The notes beneath the pieces are model-generated. The model was given only the letters and a program-made list of their open reading frames with translations, did not search any database and was not told where the DNA came from. This document shows positions 33,651 through 43,280 of a DNA stretch of 64,000 bases, one piece after another (the stretch's first letter is position 1; every line of letters begins with the position of its first letter). The stretch lies in NCBI RefSeq assembly GCF_024168485.1, contig NZ_JALJVY010000004.1, positions 62,001 through 126,000 on the forward strand, in the 5' to 3' direction. The translations under genes and the position numbers were made by a program. This DNA comes from Sphingobium sp. OAS761. GTDB taxonomy: Bacteria > Pseudomonadota > Alphaproteobacteria > Sphingomonadales > Sphingomonadaceae.

Positions 33651-34463
33651 TCATCGCCCCTTCATGAAGAACTCGACCGGCACGACGAGTTCGATCGTAT
33701 CGCCTCCGACGGTGGCGGGCGGCGACGGTAGCGGCTCCGCGCGCCTGGGCAAGGCGACCGCCTCGCGGTCGAGCGAGGCATAGCCCGAGGAGCGTTCGAG
33801 ACGCGACGACAGCACGCGGCCTTGGCGATCGATCACGAAGCGGATCCAGGGCACGCCCTGCTGGCGGGCGAACTGGGCGTCGCGCGGATAGCGCTTGGCC
33901 TTGTCGAGCGCGGCGAGCACCATGCCTTCCCAGGTCGGGCGGCCCGTGCTTATGCGCGGCGCGGGCGGCAAGGGCTTTGCCGATGGCGCGCTGGTGCGCT
34001 CGGCCGGTTCGGCGGTCTGTGGCGCGGGTTGCAGCTCGGAGGCCATCGCCGGCCAATCGATCGGGAGCACGATGTTCGGCAATTCGGCGCGCGGAGGCTC
34101 GGGACGCGGTGATGGTTCGGCTTCCGGCTGCTCGATTTGCTCGGGGCCTTGCGGGCGTTCGCTTTCGGGCTTGGGGGGCGCGGCGGGCGGCGCCACGTCG
34201 AACACGGTGAGCGCCGGCGCGTCCCGCGCGATATGGCTCGCGCCCCATTGGATGAAGAATGCAGCAACAAAGAATAAATGAACGGCAAGCGTGACGAGCG
34301 CGCCCTTGATCCGCGAATCGGTCTGGCTGGCGGCGAGATAGCCACCGGCCCGGCGATATGAGGCGCGCGGTTCGCGTTCGGGCGGCTCCGGTCCGGGGCC
34401 GGCAGTATAGCCGCGAGCGGCATCGGCATTTTCCCTCAGGCCGCGATGCCGCTCGAGAATCAT
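33651..34463 (-). CDS. tonB: TonB-family energy transducer
   Basis: Protein of 270 residues: one N-terminal membrane helix (GALVTLAVHLFFVAAFFIQW), a Pro/Glu-rich periplasmic linker (APPAAPPKPESERPQGPEQI) and the TonB C-terminal domain (PRDAQFARQQGVPWIRFVID; GRVLSSRLERSSGYASLDRE). ATG 34463 overlaps the DUF3325 stop by ATGA. Last gene of the island iron operon, so the island supplies its own transducer for its receptor. The residues before the helix form a cytoplasmic tail longer than usual. Confidence 0.88.
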   Translation of the reverse strand: MILERHRGLRENADAARGYTAGPGPEPPEREPRASYRRAGGYLAASQTDSRIKGALVTLAVHLFFVAAFFIQWGASHIARDAPALTVFDVAPPAAPPKPESERPQGPEQIEQPEAEPSPRPEPPRAELPNIVLPIDWPAMASELQPAPQTAEPAERTSAPSAKPLPPAPRISTGRPTWEGMVLAALDKAKRYPRDAQFARQQGVPWIRFVIDRQGRVLSSRLERSSGYASLDREAVALPRRAEPLPSPPATVGGDTIELVVPVEFFMKGR

Positions 34464-34741
34464 GCACGCCGTCCCGAGCGCCAGAGGGCGAGGATGAGGG
34501 CGGCCGCGGCGGCCGCGAGCGCTGCCAGCCCGAACCAGAGCACGATCCCGAGAGAAACGCCCAGGTCGTGAATGGACGGAACGAAGGCAGCGGCGAGCAG
34601 CGCCCAGCCGGCACCGCGCAGCGCCAGCTTTCGCGATGCCGCCGGCGCCCCATACTGCAACTTGCGGTAATGCTGCGCCATCGACAGAGCGAGCGCGGCA
34701 AAACCGGCAGACAGCAGCAGGAAGGCGAGCAGCGCCATCAT
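34460..34741 (-). CDS. DUF3325 small membrane protein
   Basis: Protein of 93 residues with three helices (MMALLAFLLLSAGFAALALS; GAGWALLAAAFVPSI; GIVLWFGLAALAAAAAALIL). Paralogue of the protein at 1940-2248. It overlaps both neighbours by ATGA, showing tight coupling between DUF3649, DUF3325 and tonB. Confidence 0.75.
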   Translation of the reverse strand: MMALLAFLLLSAGFAALALSMAQHYRKLQYGAPAASRKLALRGAGWALLAAAFVPSIHDLGVSLGIVLWFGLAALAAAAAALILALWRSGRRA

Positions 34742-35043
34742 GCCGCGCCTCCCGGCAGAAGCAGCCAGGCAAACGCCGCGAGCGAAGCGGCGGCGATAAC
34801 CAGTGCGGCCCACGCCCGCGCCGCGCTGCGGGCATGGAACACCGCCATGATGATCGCGGCGTAGAGCGGGAAGCTGGCCATTGTCGCGGCCAGCAGCGCC
34901 TGCGCCTGGCTCACGCCGAGCCGGCCCAGCAGGAGCGCTATCGCCGCAGTGACGAGGCTCGCGAGCACATAGCCGCCGGCGATCGCCGCCAGCGCGCGCG
35001 AGGCGAGCGATAGCTTACGGATCGCGGCGGGGGCACGGCTCAT
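34738..35043 (-). CDS. DUF3649 small membrane protein
   Basis: Protein of 101 residues with the family motif ASRALAAIAGGYVLASLV and two further helices. It overlaps the PepSY gene and the DUF3325 gene by ATGA. Paralogue of 3964-4272, but here placed after, not before, the PepSY gene. Confidence 0.75.
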   Translation of the reverse strand: MSRAPAAIRKLSLASRALAAIAGGYVLASLVTAAIALLLGRLGVSQAQALLAATMASFPLYAAIIMAVFHARSAARAWAALVIAAASLAAFAWLLLPGGAA

Positions 35044-36617
35044 GCCAGGGCCTCGACGGGTTCGGCGCTCACGGCCCTGGATTTGACGGCGGCCTGACGC
35101 GCGAGAAAAGCGAAAAACAGTCCGACAGCGAGCATGCCGAGATCGAGCGCGGCCAACGCCCAGTCGCCCACGGCAAGCGAATGGCCGAGATGCCGGTCGG
35201 TGTTGATCGCGTTCAGCGCCGGAAGCAGCCCCCAGGCGGCGGCCGCGAACCAGCACAGCTCGCGCCATGCCCGTGCCCGTTGCCGCCAGATCGCGAGGAT
35301 GTAAGCGAGCCCCCAGGCGAGGAACAGAATATGCACCTCCCACGCGGCGCGCCCCTCCATGCCGGCGGGCAGCAGGCGGTTGGCCCAGAAATAGGCGGCG
35401 ATGCCGACCGGAAGGCCGACGATCGTTCCGAGATTGAGGGTGTCGACGAGAGCGAGGCCGCGATCGGGCGGCGCAGCAGATGCGCGCCGCGCCCGCCTTT
35501 TCTCGGTCCACAGGATGAGACCGGTGCCGATCATCGCGGTTCCGGCAAGGCCCGCGCCGATATAAAGAAAGCGCAAAATCGGTCCCGCGAAGATGCCCTC
35601 GTGCAGATTGAGAATTGCGGTCCGAAAGCGGCCGGGCGCCGTGGGCTGTTCGAGAGCGAGGATCGGCCGCCCGCTGGCGCCTTCGAAGCGCAACGCCGGC
35701 ACGTCCTCGGCATAATCGGTGGTGCGCTTGTGCAGCGCGATGCGGGCATCGGCGCGGCCCGGATCCTCGACGCGGATAAAACCGATGCTGCCCGCTCCCC
35801 ATCGTGCCTCCGCGCGGGCGACGAGCGGCGCGAGGGGCACGAGCGGCGCGGGTGCGGCGTTCACGGCCACGGGTTCCTCCGGCGCGAGGCGGCTGCCTTC
35901 GGCGACCGCCCGGTCGCGCGCGGTCGGATCGGGATAAAGCGTCGCAAGCGGGAGCGGCATATAGAGGAACAGATACATGATCAGCCCCGACCAGGTGATC
36001 ATCAGGTGGAAGGGCAGCGATGTCACCGCCAGCAGCGTGTGCCCGTCGAGCCAGCTGCGCTGGCCCTTGCCGGGACGGAAGGTGAAGAAATCGGCGAAGA
36101 TCTTGCGGTGAATGACGGTCCCCGAGAGCAGCGCCACCAGCATCGCCATCGCCGCTGCGCCGGTGATCGCGAGCCCGGCCTCCCGCGGCATATAGTGAAG
36201 CGCGTAATGCATCGCGTAGAGCGTCTGCCCACCACCCGTCTCGCGGATCGCATCGGTGATCGGCTCGCCGGTACCGGACGAGAGCGCTTCGTCCTTGAAT
36301 GCCTGCTTCCCGTTCTGGTCGGGGCGTGTGCGCCATGATGCCATGAGCGCAGGCGTTTCGCGATCCCCGGGCAGGCGGATGAACCAGCTTTCCGCAGTTG
36401 GCGCCTTGTCCCGCAGCCTGGCTTCGGCGAGCGTGACAAGCCGCGTCGCTGGCGGCCAAGCGGTGGGCGCCGGCAGTTCGGGCCGCATCCAGCGATCGAT
36501 CTCGCTGTCGAGAAAGCCAAGGGTGCCGGTCAGAAAGATGAAGAAGAGCAGCCAGCCGAAGAGCAGCCCGACCCAGCGGTGAAGCCAGGCCATCGACTGG
36601 CGCAAGCCGGTCCCCAT
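35040..36617 (-). CDS. PepSY-associated TM domain protein, putative ferric-siderophore reductase
   Basis: Protein of 525 residues starting LRQSMAWLHRWVGLLFGWLL. Helices include LDGHTLLAVTSLPFHLMITW and ILNLHEGIFAGPILRFLYIG with histidines placed as haem-ligand candidates. Same architecture as 2241-3947. It follows the TonB receptor by 47 bases in the island iron operon. A role in releasing iron from siderophore in the periplasm is inferred from family studies. Confidence 0.85.
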   Translation of the reverse strand: MGTGLRQSMAWLHRWVGLLFGWLLFFIFLTGTLGFLDSEIDRWMRPELPAPTAWPPATRLVTLAEARLRDKAPTAESWFIRLPGDRETPALMASWRTRPDQNGKQAFKDEALSSGTGEPITDAIRETGGGQTLYAMHYALHYMPREAGLAITGAAAMAMLVALLSGTVIHRKIFADFFTFRPGKGQRSWLDGHTLLAVTSLPFHLMITWSGLIMYLFLYMPLPLATLYPDPTARDRAVAEGSRLAPEEPVAVNAAPAPLVPLAPLVARAEARWGAGSIGFIRVEDPGRADARIALHKRTTDYAEDVPALRFEGASGRPILALEQPTAPGRFRTAILNLHEGIFAGPILRFLYIGAGLAGTAMIGTGLILWTEKRRARRASAAPPDRGLALVDTLNLGTIVGLPVGIAAYFWANRLLPAGMEGRAAWEVHILFLAWGLAYILAIWRQRARAWRELCWFAAAAWGLLPALNAINTDRHLGHSLAVGDWALAALDLGMLAVGLFFAFLARQAAVKSRAVSAEPVEALA

Positions 36618-36664
36618 CAGCCAGGGTCTCGCCGATCACGCGGCCGTCCTGCCGCCGGCATCGC

Positions 36665-39223
36665 TCAGAAGCTCCCGCGCAGCGACACCAGCACATTGCG
36701 CGGCTCGCCATAATATTGGCAGCAGCGAATGTCCGAGAGCAGCGTCTGGTAGTAGGTCTTGTCGAAGATGTTGTTGAGATTAATCGCCGCCGACCAGTTG
36801 TCGGTCAGGCGATAATCCGCGCGCAGGCTGAAGATCGCATAGGCATCCTGCGTCACATCATAGGAGAAGGTGCCGGTCGGCGTGCCGCCCGGCGTGTAGT
36901 TGGTGGCGGTCCCGCGAACGAAGCTCTTCGACTGGGCGTTGATGCCGCCGCCGAGACGCAGGTCGGACAGTGCGCCGCGCAGTTGCACCATCGTCCACAG
37001 CTTGAACAGATGTTTGGGTGTCAGCGGCTGGAAGATGTTGCCGTCATTGGCGCCATAGCCGGTCTCATATCGGTTCTCGTTATAGGTGTATCCGGCAAAG
37101 ACCTGCCAGCCGGGCAGCACTTCGCCGGTCAGTTCGGCCTCGACGCCCTGGCTGCGCACTTCGGCGGCGGCGATGTAGCAGCAGCCGGAGATCGGGCTCA
37201 CCTCGTCGGTCCTGAGGCCTTCGTTCTTGCGCTCGATCCGGTAGGCGCTGAGCGATGCTGTCAGCCGGCCGTCGGCCCAGCTGCCCTTGGCGCCGATCTC
37301 GTAACTGGCGCCGGTGATGGGGCCGAGCGGCTCGCCGGAGGAGGCGATCCGGTTGGCCTGCGATTTGAAGATCTCCGAATAGCTCGCATAGAGCGAGACC
37401 GACGCGGCCACGTCGTAGGTGACCCCGGCAAAGGGGGTGACGACCCCGTCGTCCTTGTAGCGCGTGACCCCGCTGCTCGTCTGCGCTCCCGTCAGGTAAT
37501 TGAAACGGTCGAGGACGGAGTTGTACTCGAACTCGCTGTAGCGCAGCCCGATCACCGTGTGCAGCCGCTCGGTGACGTCCGAGCGCAGGCTGCCATAGGC
37601 GCCGAACTGCTTCTGCCCCCGCTCGGTGTAGACGATATCGAAAAAGGCGGGTTCGCCCGGATCGGCAAAGCCATCGGGCTCGAAGCTGAAGATGTCGACC
37701 GGAATGGCGTCCCGGATCGGGAAGGCATAGCGCGCGCCGTCGGCGTTGACGTCCTGCCAGCTGGTCCCGAGCAAAAGCTCGTGCCCCATGCCGAAGAGCG
37801 CGAAACGCCCGTGGAGATTAGCGTCGATGAGCGTCTGGCGATTGGGGAAATGATGGATGCGCCCGTCGAGGAACGGACCCTCGAGCGTGAAGGGGTTCAC
37901 CGCGCCGATCGAATAGGCGTAGCGCGCGTCGGTATCGGCATAGCGGCGCGAAAGATTGGCCTTGAACGTCCAATCCTCGCCGATCGCCTGCTCGAGCTTG
38001 GCGAAGAGTTCGGTCGTCTCGGTGTCCCAAGTGGACCAACTCGTGCATATGCAGGTGCTGCGCGACAGGCCGATGTCCTCGCCGGTCAAATAGCGCGGCA
38101 GGCCGATGCCATTGGGAACGGAATCATTCTTCTCGTGGCTCGCGCCCAGCGTCAGGAGCGTGCTGCCCGTCAGGTCGGCCTCGACGATGCCGTAAAGCAC
38201 CGTCTTCTTGTTCTCGGCCACGTCGTAGAAATAGTCGCGGTCCTCATAGGCCGCCACGAACCGGCCGCGCAGCCGCCCGCCCGCCGCCAGCGGTCCGGTC
38301 ACGTCGATCTGGACACGATAATGATTCCAGCTCCCGGCAAGCGCATCGAACAGGACCTGACTGTGTTCGAGAGGGCGCTTGCGCACGAGATTGACGGTGG
38401 CGCCGGCCTCGCCGGAGCCCGAGAACAGCCCATCGGCGCCGCGCAGCACTTCGACATGGTCATAGGGCGCGAGATCGGGCAGCCCGTAGGAGAGATAATC
38501 GTTGAAGATGGTCGGCGAGCCGCCATCGAACTGGACATTGTTCACCGGCAGGCCGCGCGAATAGATATTCTGGCTGCCCTGCACGCCAAGATCCATCACC
38601 GTGATGCCGGTGGTCTGGTCGAGCGCCTCGTTGACGTCGATCAGGCCCTGGTCCTGGATTCGCTGCTGCGTGATGACCGAGACGGATTGCTGGATTTGCC
38701 GAGGATCGCGGGCCGTCTTGCCGCCGACACCGATCCCGCGCGTGGTGTAGGACCCTGTCCCCTCGGTCATCAGCGGATCGCTGCTCGCGCGGTTGACCCC
38801 GCCGCTGCCTGTCGCCCCCTCGACCCGCACCGGGCCGAGTTCGATCGCGCCCGTGGCCGATTGCGGCGCGAGTTCGAGCGTGAAAATGTTCGTTCCCGTC
38901 TGGCGGAAGGTCACGCCCGACCCGGCGAGCAGGCGCGACAGGCCTTCGGCGACGCCGAACCGGCCCTCAAGACCCGGCGAGCGGCGTCCCTCGGTCAGCG
39001 CGGCATCATAGAGAATCTGCGCGCCGCTCTGCTCGGCGAAGCTGTTGATCGCGTCGGCGAGCGAGCCAGCCGGAACAGTATAGCCGCGGACGGTCTGCGC
39101 CGTCGCCGGACCGGCGGGCAGCAGTACGGCCCCCGCCGCCGCAGTGGCAAGAAGAAGCGCGCCCAGCGCCGGGCGTAAAGCGCGGCGGCGGCCTGCGCGG
39201 CGTGCGTTGAAAGCTGCAATCAT
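36665..39223 (-). CDS. TonB-dependent siderophore receptor with STN signalling domain
   Basis: Protein of 852 residues: signal peptide, STN domain (GYTVPAGSLADAINSFAEQS; LAGSGVTFRQTGTNIFTLEL), plug (DPRQIQQSVSVITQQRIQDQ; NIYSRGLPVNNVQFDGG; VEVLRGADGLFSGSGEAGAT) and barrel ending RNVLVSLRGSF. The plug resembles FpvA/FoxA-type receptors. Preceded by FecI and FecR genes, so it should signal as well as transport. Ligand not predictable. Confidence 0.92.
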   Translation of the reverse strand: MIAAFNARRAGRRRALRPALGALLLATAAAGAVLLPAGPATAQTVRGYTVPAGSLADAINSFAEQSGAQILYDAALTEGRRSPGLEGRFGVAEGLSRLLAGSGVTFRQTGTNIFTLELAPQSATGAIELGPVRVEGATGSGGVNRASSDPLMTEGTGSYTTRGIGVGGKTARDPRQIQQSVSVITQQRIQDQGLIDVNEALDQTTGITVMDLGVQGSQNIYSRGLPVNNVQFDGGSPTIFNDYLSYGLPDLAPYDHVEVLRGADGLFSGSGEAGATVNLVRKRPLEHSQVLFDALAGSWNHYRVQIDVTGPLAAGGRLRGRFVAAYEDRDYFYDVAENKKTVLYGIVEADLTGSTLLTLGASHEKNDSVPNGIGLPRYLTGEDIGLSRSTCICTSWSTWDTETTELFAKLEQAIGEDWTFKANLSRRYADTDARYAYSIGAVNPFTLEGPFLDGRIHHFPNRQTLIDANLHGRFALFGMGHELLLGTSWQDVNADGARYAFPIRDAIPVDIFSFEPDGFADPGEPAFFDIVYTERGQKQFGAYGSLRSDVTERLHTVIGLRYSEFEYNSVLDRFNYLTGAQTSSGVTRYKDDGVVTPFAGVTYDVAASVSLYASYSEIFKSQANRIASSGEPLGPITGASYEIGAKGSWADGRLTASLSAYRIERKNEGLRTDEVSPISGCCYIAAAEVRSQGVEAELTGEVLPGWQVFAGYTYNENRYETGYGANDGNIFQPLTPKHLFKLWTMVQLRGALSDLRLGGGINAQSKSFVRGTATNYTPGGTPTGTFSYDVTQDAYAIFSLRADYRLTDNWSAAINLNNIFDKTYYQTLLSDIRCCQYYGEPRNVLVSLRGSF

Positions 39224-39354
39224 ATGTCCCCCATGCGTCGTCGTCCGAAAGGGAGTTTTCGCTAATGCGAAGCGTCCTCAATAGTCTGACGACAGGAGGA
39301 GCGATTTGGAAACCTCGCCCGGAGAGAATATTTTTGCGCGGGGTGAGCTGCGTC

Positions 39355-40314
39355 TCAGCTGTGAAGCAGGATCAGGTGATCGGTGAGGCGCGTCGAGGCG
39401 ATACCGAGCGTGCGTTCGATCACGCCGATCGCCCCGACCGGATCGCCGATATCGAAGGTGCCGCTGACCGGCCGCTTTGCGAGCTCGGCGTTCGTCACGG
39501 CGATATAGCCGCGGTGGTAGCGCGCCAGTTCGGCGACGACCTCGCCGAGCGGCCGGTTGACCACACGGATGCGCCCGCGCGTCCAGGCATCGGCATCGGG
39601 AACCGCGATCGAACGCGTCGGACCCACGCCGTTCGGGCCATAGGTGAGCGTCTCGCCTTCGCGCAGCACGGCCGACTGTTCGTGCGCGCTGACCCGTACG
39701 CTGTGTTCGGTCACTGAAACGCGCGCTGTGTCCTCGATCCGCCGGACGATGAAGCGCGTGCCGAGCGCGGTCGTGCTGCCGGGTCCTGCGATCACCGAAA
39801 AGGGATGATCGGGATCGCGCGCCACGCGGAAAGCGGCCTCGCCCCTGAGCAGCCGGACCGTGCGGCCGTCCTCGTCGAAGGCGATCGCGCTGCCCGTATT
39901 GAGAAGGGCGATGGAGCCGTCGGGCAACCTGACTTCACGCCGCTCACCGGTGGCGGTCATGGCGTCGGCCTGGAGCCGCGTCGGCACATCGGCGGCGAAA
40001 ACCAGCATGAGTGCAAGGCTGGCCGCGATTGCGCCTCCCGCCCACCGGCGCCGCACTGCCCCTTGTCCGCCTATGAAGCGGCGCGCGCGGCGGCGGGCGG
40101 GCGGCGGCGGTGCACCGATCCTCGCCCCGCCGAGCCCCTCCCAGACGGCCTCAGCTTGCGCGAAGGCGTGGGCGTGGAGCGGGTCGGCGGCGAGCCATTG
40201 GGCCAGCCGGACTTCGTCATCCGCGCTGAGCTCGCCGGTCTCGCGCTGCGCGAACCAGCGTGCAGCCTGCTGGCGGACCGGTTTCGGGATGGGCTGTGCG
40301 TCTGGCATCGTCAT
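39355..40314 (-). CDS. FecR-family anti-sigma factor / sigma regulator
   Basis: Protein of 319 residues: DUF4880 part (QQAARWFAQRETGELSADDE; WLAADPLHAHAFAQAEAVWE), one membrane segment (WAGGAIAASLALMLVFAA) and a periplasmic FecR domain (VRLPDGSIALLNTGSAIAFD; VRLLRGEAAFRVARD). GGAGG lies 4 bases before ATG 40314. Lies between the sigma gene and the STN receptor. Confidence 0.9.
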   Translation of the reverse strand: MTMPDAQPIPKPVRQQAARWFAQRETGELSADDEVRLAQWLAADPLHAHAFAQAEAVWEGLGGARIGAPPPPARRRARRFIGGQGAVRRRWAGGAIAASLALMLVFAADVPTRLQADAMTATGERREVRLPDGSIALLNTGSAIAFDEDGRTVRLLRGEAAFRVARDPDHPFSVIAGPGSTTALGTRFIVRRIEDTARVSVTEHSVRVSAHEQSAVLREGETLTYGPNGVGPTRSIAVPDADAWTRGRIRVVNRPLGEVVAELARYHRGYIAVTNAELAKRPVSGTFDIGDPVGAIGVIERTLGIASTRLTDHLILLHS

Positions 40315-40407
40315 TGCGCCTCCGGGCGCGGTCGGGCCATGCGGCGGCGCGCCCCTTTCCTCTCTATGACGACCGGAAGCTGGAATTGGAAACCTGCCGC
40401 AATGGCC

Positions 40408-40917
40408 TCATGCACCTGGCTCGAGCCGGTCGAGGCAATGCTCCATGGCCTGCGCGATGTAGCGCGTGACCATCTGGCGGCTGATGCCGAGCCGCAGCGC
40501 GATCTCGCTTGCCGGCAATCCCTCGATGCGGCGCAGATGCAGTATCTCCCGGCAGCGCGGTGACAGCTCCGCCACGGCCGCTTCAACGAGGAGCAGGGCT
40601 TCCCGGTCCAGCAACTGCCGTTCCGCGAGCGGGCTGCCATCAGCCAACTCTTCGGGCAGCGGGCCGGCCTCGAACAGCGCCGCGCGCCGGCGGTCCGCCT
40701 TGGCATGGTCTGCGGCGAGGTTGCGCGCCAGGCGGAACAGATAGGCGTGTTTGTTGGCGATCGGTGGATGGTCAGCGATCTGCTGCACTTTGAGCCACAG
40801 GCTCTGCGCCACATCCTCGGCCACGGCCTCGCTGCCAACGATGCGCCGCGCCAGCCGCAGCAGCGACGGGCGTTCGTCGATCAGTAGTCGCGTCAGCGAG
40901 GCGGCGTTGGTCAACAT
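40408..40917 (-). CDS. FecI-like ECF RNA polymerase sigma factor
   Basis: Protein of 169 residues: region 2 (RIVGSEAVAEDVAQSLWLKV; KHAYLFRLARNLAADHAK) and region 4 (LSPRCREILHLRRIEGLPAS; EIALRLGISRQMVTRYIAQA). ATG 40917 gives the family length; longer starts add non-sigma residues. First gene of the leftward island iron operon. Confidence 0.9.
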   Translation of the reverse strand: MLTNAASLTRLLIDERPSLLRLARRIVGSEAVAEDVAQSLWLKVQQIADHPPIANKHAYLFRLARNLAADHAKADRRRAALFEAGPLPEELADGSPLAERQLLDREALLLVEAAVAELSPRCREILHLRRIEGLPASEIALRLGISRQMVTRYIAQAMEHCLDRLEPGA

Positions 40918-41097
40918 ATTGGGCGATTCGATTCCGGGACTTGAGGCATAGCCATAATGCGAACGGCTCGCAACAATCACGGGTGGTTGATCATTGGACA
41001 AGCGCTCCCTCGATCGCCCGCTTTTCCTTGCCCCGCCCGTGGTTCGTGCGTCTACACCCGCGATCACTATGTTTACGGCTATGCGAGCGCTGACGAA

Positions 41098-41247
41098 GTG
41101 CCGGCGCTCAACGCCGTCTTCGTTCTGTCGCTGAGCGGCATTGATGACGGGGCCGACATCTACAACCAGCTGCGCGACCAGCTCGGCGTCTTCGTCGAGC
41201 CGTCCATTATCCATTCCGATATCGAGATCGAAGGAGGTGATCTATGA
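41098..41247 (+). CDS. small hypothetical protein
   Basis: About 50 residues, start uncertain (GTG 41098 taken; the frame is open back to 40957). The readable part (NAVFVLSLSGIDDGADIYNQ; FVEPSIIHSDIEIEGGDL) has no known match. It overlaps the DUF2188 start by ATGA, and its last codons contain that gene's excellent ribosome site, which argues for coupling. Confidence 0.35.
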   Translation: MPALNAVFVLSLSGIDDGADIYNQLRDQLGVFVEPSIIHSDIEIEGGDL

Positions 41248-41486
41248 GTGACAATGACCGCATGGTGTATCGCCGCGCGAGCGACCAGAAATGGGTCGAC
41301 AAGCGCAACTCCGCTTCCCGCGGCTTCACCTATGATACGCAGACGGCTGCGGCAGCTGCCAGCAAACAGCGCCTGCTCAATTCTGGCGGCGGCGACCTGA
41401 CGATCAAGGGCCGCGACGGGCAGATCCGCAGCAAAGACACGATCGGGCGTAAGGATCCCTTTCCGCCGCGCGATCGCGAGCATTGA
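41244..41486 (+). CDS. DUF2188 domain protein
   Basis: Protein of 80 residues: MVYRRASDQKWVDKRNSASR then TQTAAAAASKQRLLNSGGGD, LTIKGRDGQIRSKDTIG, DPFPPRD. The DGQIRxKDTIGxxDPxPPxD end is the DUF2188 signature. The ribosome site AAGGAGGTGA is a full complement of 16S rRNA, so strong expression is likely. It lies just upstream of the large three-gene cluster. Function unknown. Confidence 0.78.
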   Translation: MSDNDRMVYRRASDQKWVDKRNSASRGFTYDTQTAAAAASKQRLLNSGGGDLTIKGRDGQIRSKDTIGRKDPFPPRDREH

Positions 41487-41519
41487 TTGACAAATCTCCG
41501 GTCGAAGAAGGCAGAAGCC

Positions 41520-43280
41520 GTGACGGACGACGAAAATCCGAGCGAAATTCGCGCCGAGATCCTTAGCCATGCGGCGAACGGCACGCTGCTCGACGCGATT
41601 TTCAACAGCTATGGTCGACGCTGGCTCGATGACAACCACCCGACAATCCTCGCGCTCGCCGAACTGCACAATACCGGCGACATCGATCTTCTGGCGCTCG
41701 TAACGCCGCAGACGGTCCAGCCCTATGAGGGCCCCGTCTTCTTTAATGGGCAAAATGTCTTCCGCGCCCTCATCAGCCGATTGCAGTCGTCGGCCGAAGC
41801 GCTCCTGCAGACCGTCCAGATCTTGATCGACGCCGCGGGTCAGGACTTGGCCGCTGGCCTTCCGGTTGAGGAGTTCGCCAAATGGTGCGGGTCGGATCCC
41901 GCCCGCCCGGCCGAGCTGCTGGCCCTAATTGATCGCAAAGTGCCGAACGCCGAGCGCTTCCTGACGATCGCGCTCAAAAGCGGGGTCGCGGTGGACCGGC
42001 ATCTTTTTCTCGATCGGGCCTATGACTTTCTCCGGAGCGGCACCGAGACCGAGCAACAAGGCGCAATCAATGCGCTCGGCCAGATCGCGCTTCCCGACGC
42101 TGCCGATTGGGATCGCCTGCTCGACGGCTTTGCTGCCCTGCTGGCGCACAATCCAAGCGATACCGTGCGCGCCGCGCTGATAACCGCCGTGGCTCGCCGG
42201 CTGAACGGCGCGCCGGGGGACCGTCAGAACAAACTTGCCGAACTCGGTAGCCTCGCGGTGAGGCCGCTGGGAGATCACACGCTCGATACGGCGGCACGGA
42301 CGATTGCCTTCTATGGCGAGCACCTCACCGAGGCGCTCACCGAAACTCTGCTCGAGGCCCTTGCCGCGATCAACGGCAAGAACAAGGGCACCGTCGAAAT
42401 TCTCGACATGGCCATGATGAAACTGATCGAGCGTGACGACGCAGAGCGCGCCCGCTGCTATCTGGAGCCACTGTTGCGCCGCGATGACGATCGCATCGAA
42501 CTCAAGCAGCTCGACTCGCTATGTTACAAGCTGCGCGAAAAAGGTGGCCAGACGCTCGATGATTGGGTGGTGGCCTGGCTGCTGGACGGGGATCGCGACC
42601 TTTGCAGCGCGCTCGACGAGGCGCTGTTCGGACCGGGTTCTGACGACTTTCTGTTCCGGGTCGACTTTTCCCGGTTCGGCCTTGTGCCGGCCGACTATCC
42701 CTATCTCGCCCGCAAGGCGATCGGCACCTTCTTCCTCAAGCCCAATCTTATGGCGTCGCTCTTGGTATCGCTGTTGCGATCGACGCCAGAGACTGCGGAA
42801 GAGGTCGTGAACTTACTGATCGATCCCATTTTGATCAACTATGCCGGGATCGCGGAAACCTATTTGAAGCCAATCGCGCAGGACCGAAATGATCCGGCAA
42901 GTGGGGCGGTTCAACGCGCCCTCGAGGGCCAAGAGGCGTATCTCGAAGGCCTGCGATCAGTGGGCAATGTGCCAGAACTCCATCCGTCGGAGCGTGAACG
43001 AAGGCTTGAATGGCAACGCCACGCCGACAGCATGGCGGAGGCATATCGCGCCGCCCGGCAGAAATCCGTCTTGGCGTCGATCGCCACGGAGTCGCTGATC
43101 CTGTACGGCACGCGAGCCGTCTCCTGGTTTGAGGATCGCGGTACGGACGACAGGCGCCGCATCGAGACGCCAATGGCGAGCATCAGCCATTCTTTCGAGA
43201 TGCCGCGCGTCGACATTGTCGATCCAGGCGGGCTTCAAATGATGCTGCTTCACTTTCGCGGAGAACCGCGCCCGTCATGA
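41520..43280 (+). CDS. large all-helical protein, first gene of a putative three-gene defence cluster
   Basis: Protein of 586 residues, almost entirely helical with Leu/Ala-rich repeats of 30-40 residues (LRSGTETEQQGAINALGQIA; LLAHNPSDTVRAALITAVAR; TLDTAARTIAFYGEHLTEAL), suggesting a HEAT/ARM-type scaffold. No catalytic motif is seen. GTG 41520 after AGAAGG is chosen; a TTG at 41487 directly after the DUF2188 stop is possible. It overlaps the next gene by ATGA. No family recognised. Confidence 0.6.
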   Translation: MTDDENPSEIRAEILSHAANGTLLDAIFNSYGRRWLDDNHPTILALAELHNTGDIDLLALVTPQTVQPYEGPVFFNGQNVFRALISRLQSSAEALLQTVQILIDAAGQDLAAGLPVEEFAKWCGSDPARPAELLALIDRKVPNAERFLTIALKSGVAVDRHLFLDRAYDFLRSGTETEQQGAINALGQIALPDAADWDRLLDGFAALLAHNPSDTVRAALITAVARRLNGAPGDRQNKLAELGSLAVRPLGDHTLDTAARTIAFYGEHLTEALTETLLEALAAINGKNKGTVEILDMAMMKLIERDDAERARCYLEPLLRRDDDRIELKQLDSLCYKLREKGGQTLDDWVVAWLLDGDRDLCSALDEALFGPGSDDFLFRVDFSRFGLVPADYPYLARKAIGTFFLKPNLMASLLVSLLRSTPETAEEVVNLLIDPILINYAGIAETYLKPIAQDRNDPASGAVQRALEGQEAYLEGLRSVGNVPELHPSERERRLEWQRHADSMAEAYRAARQKSVLASIATESLILYGTRAVSWFEDRGTDDRRRIETPMASISHSFEMPRVDIVDPGGLQMMLLHFRGEPRPS

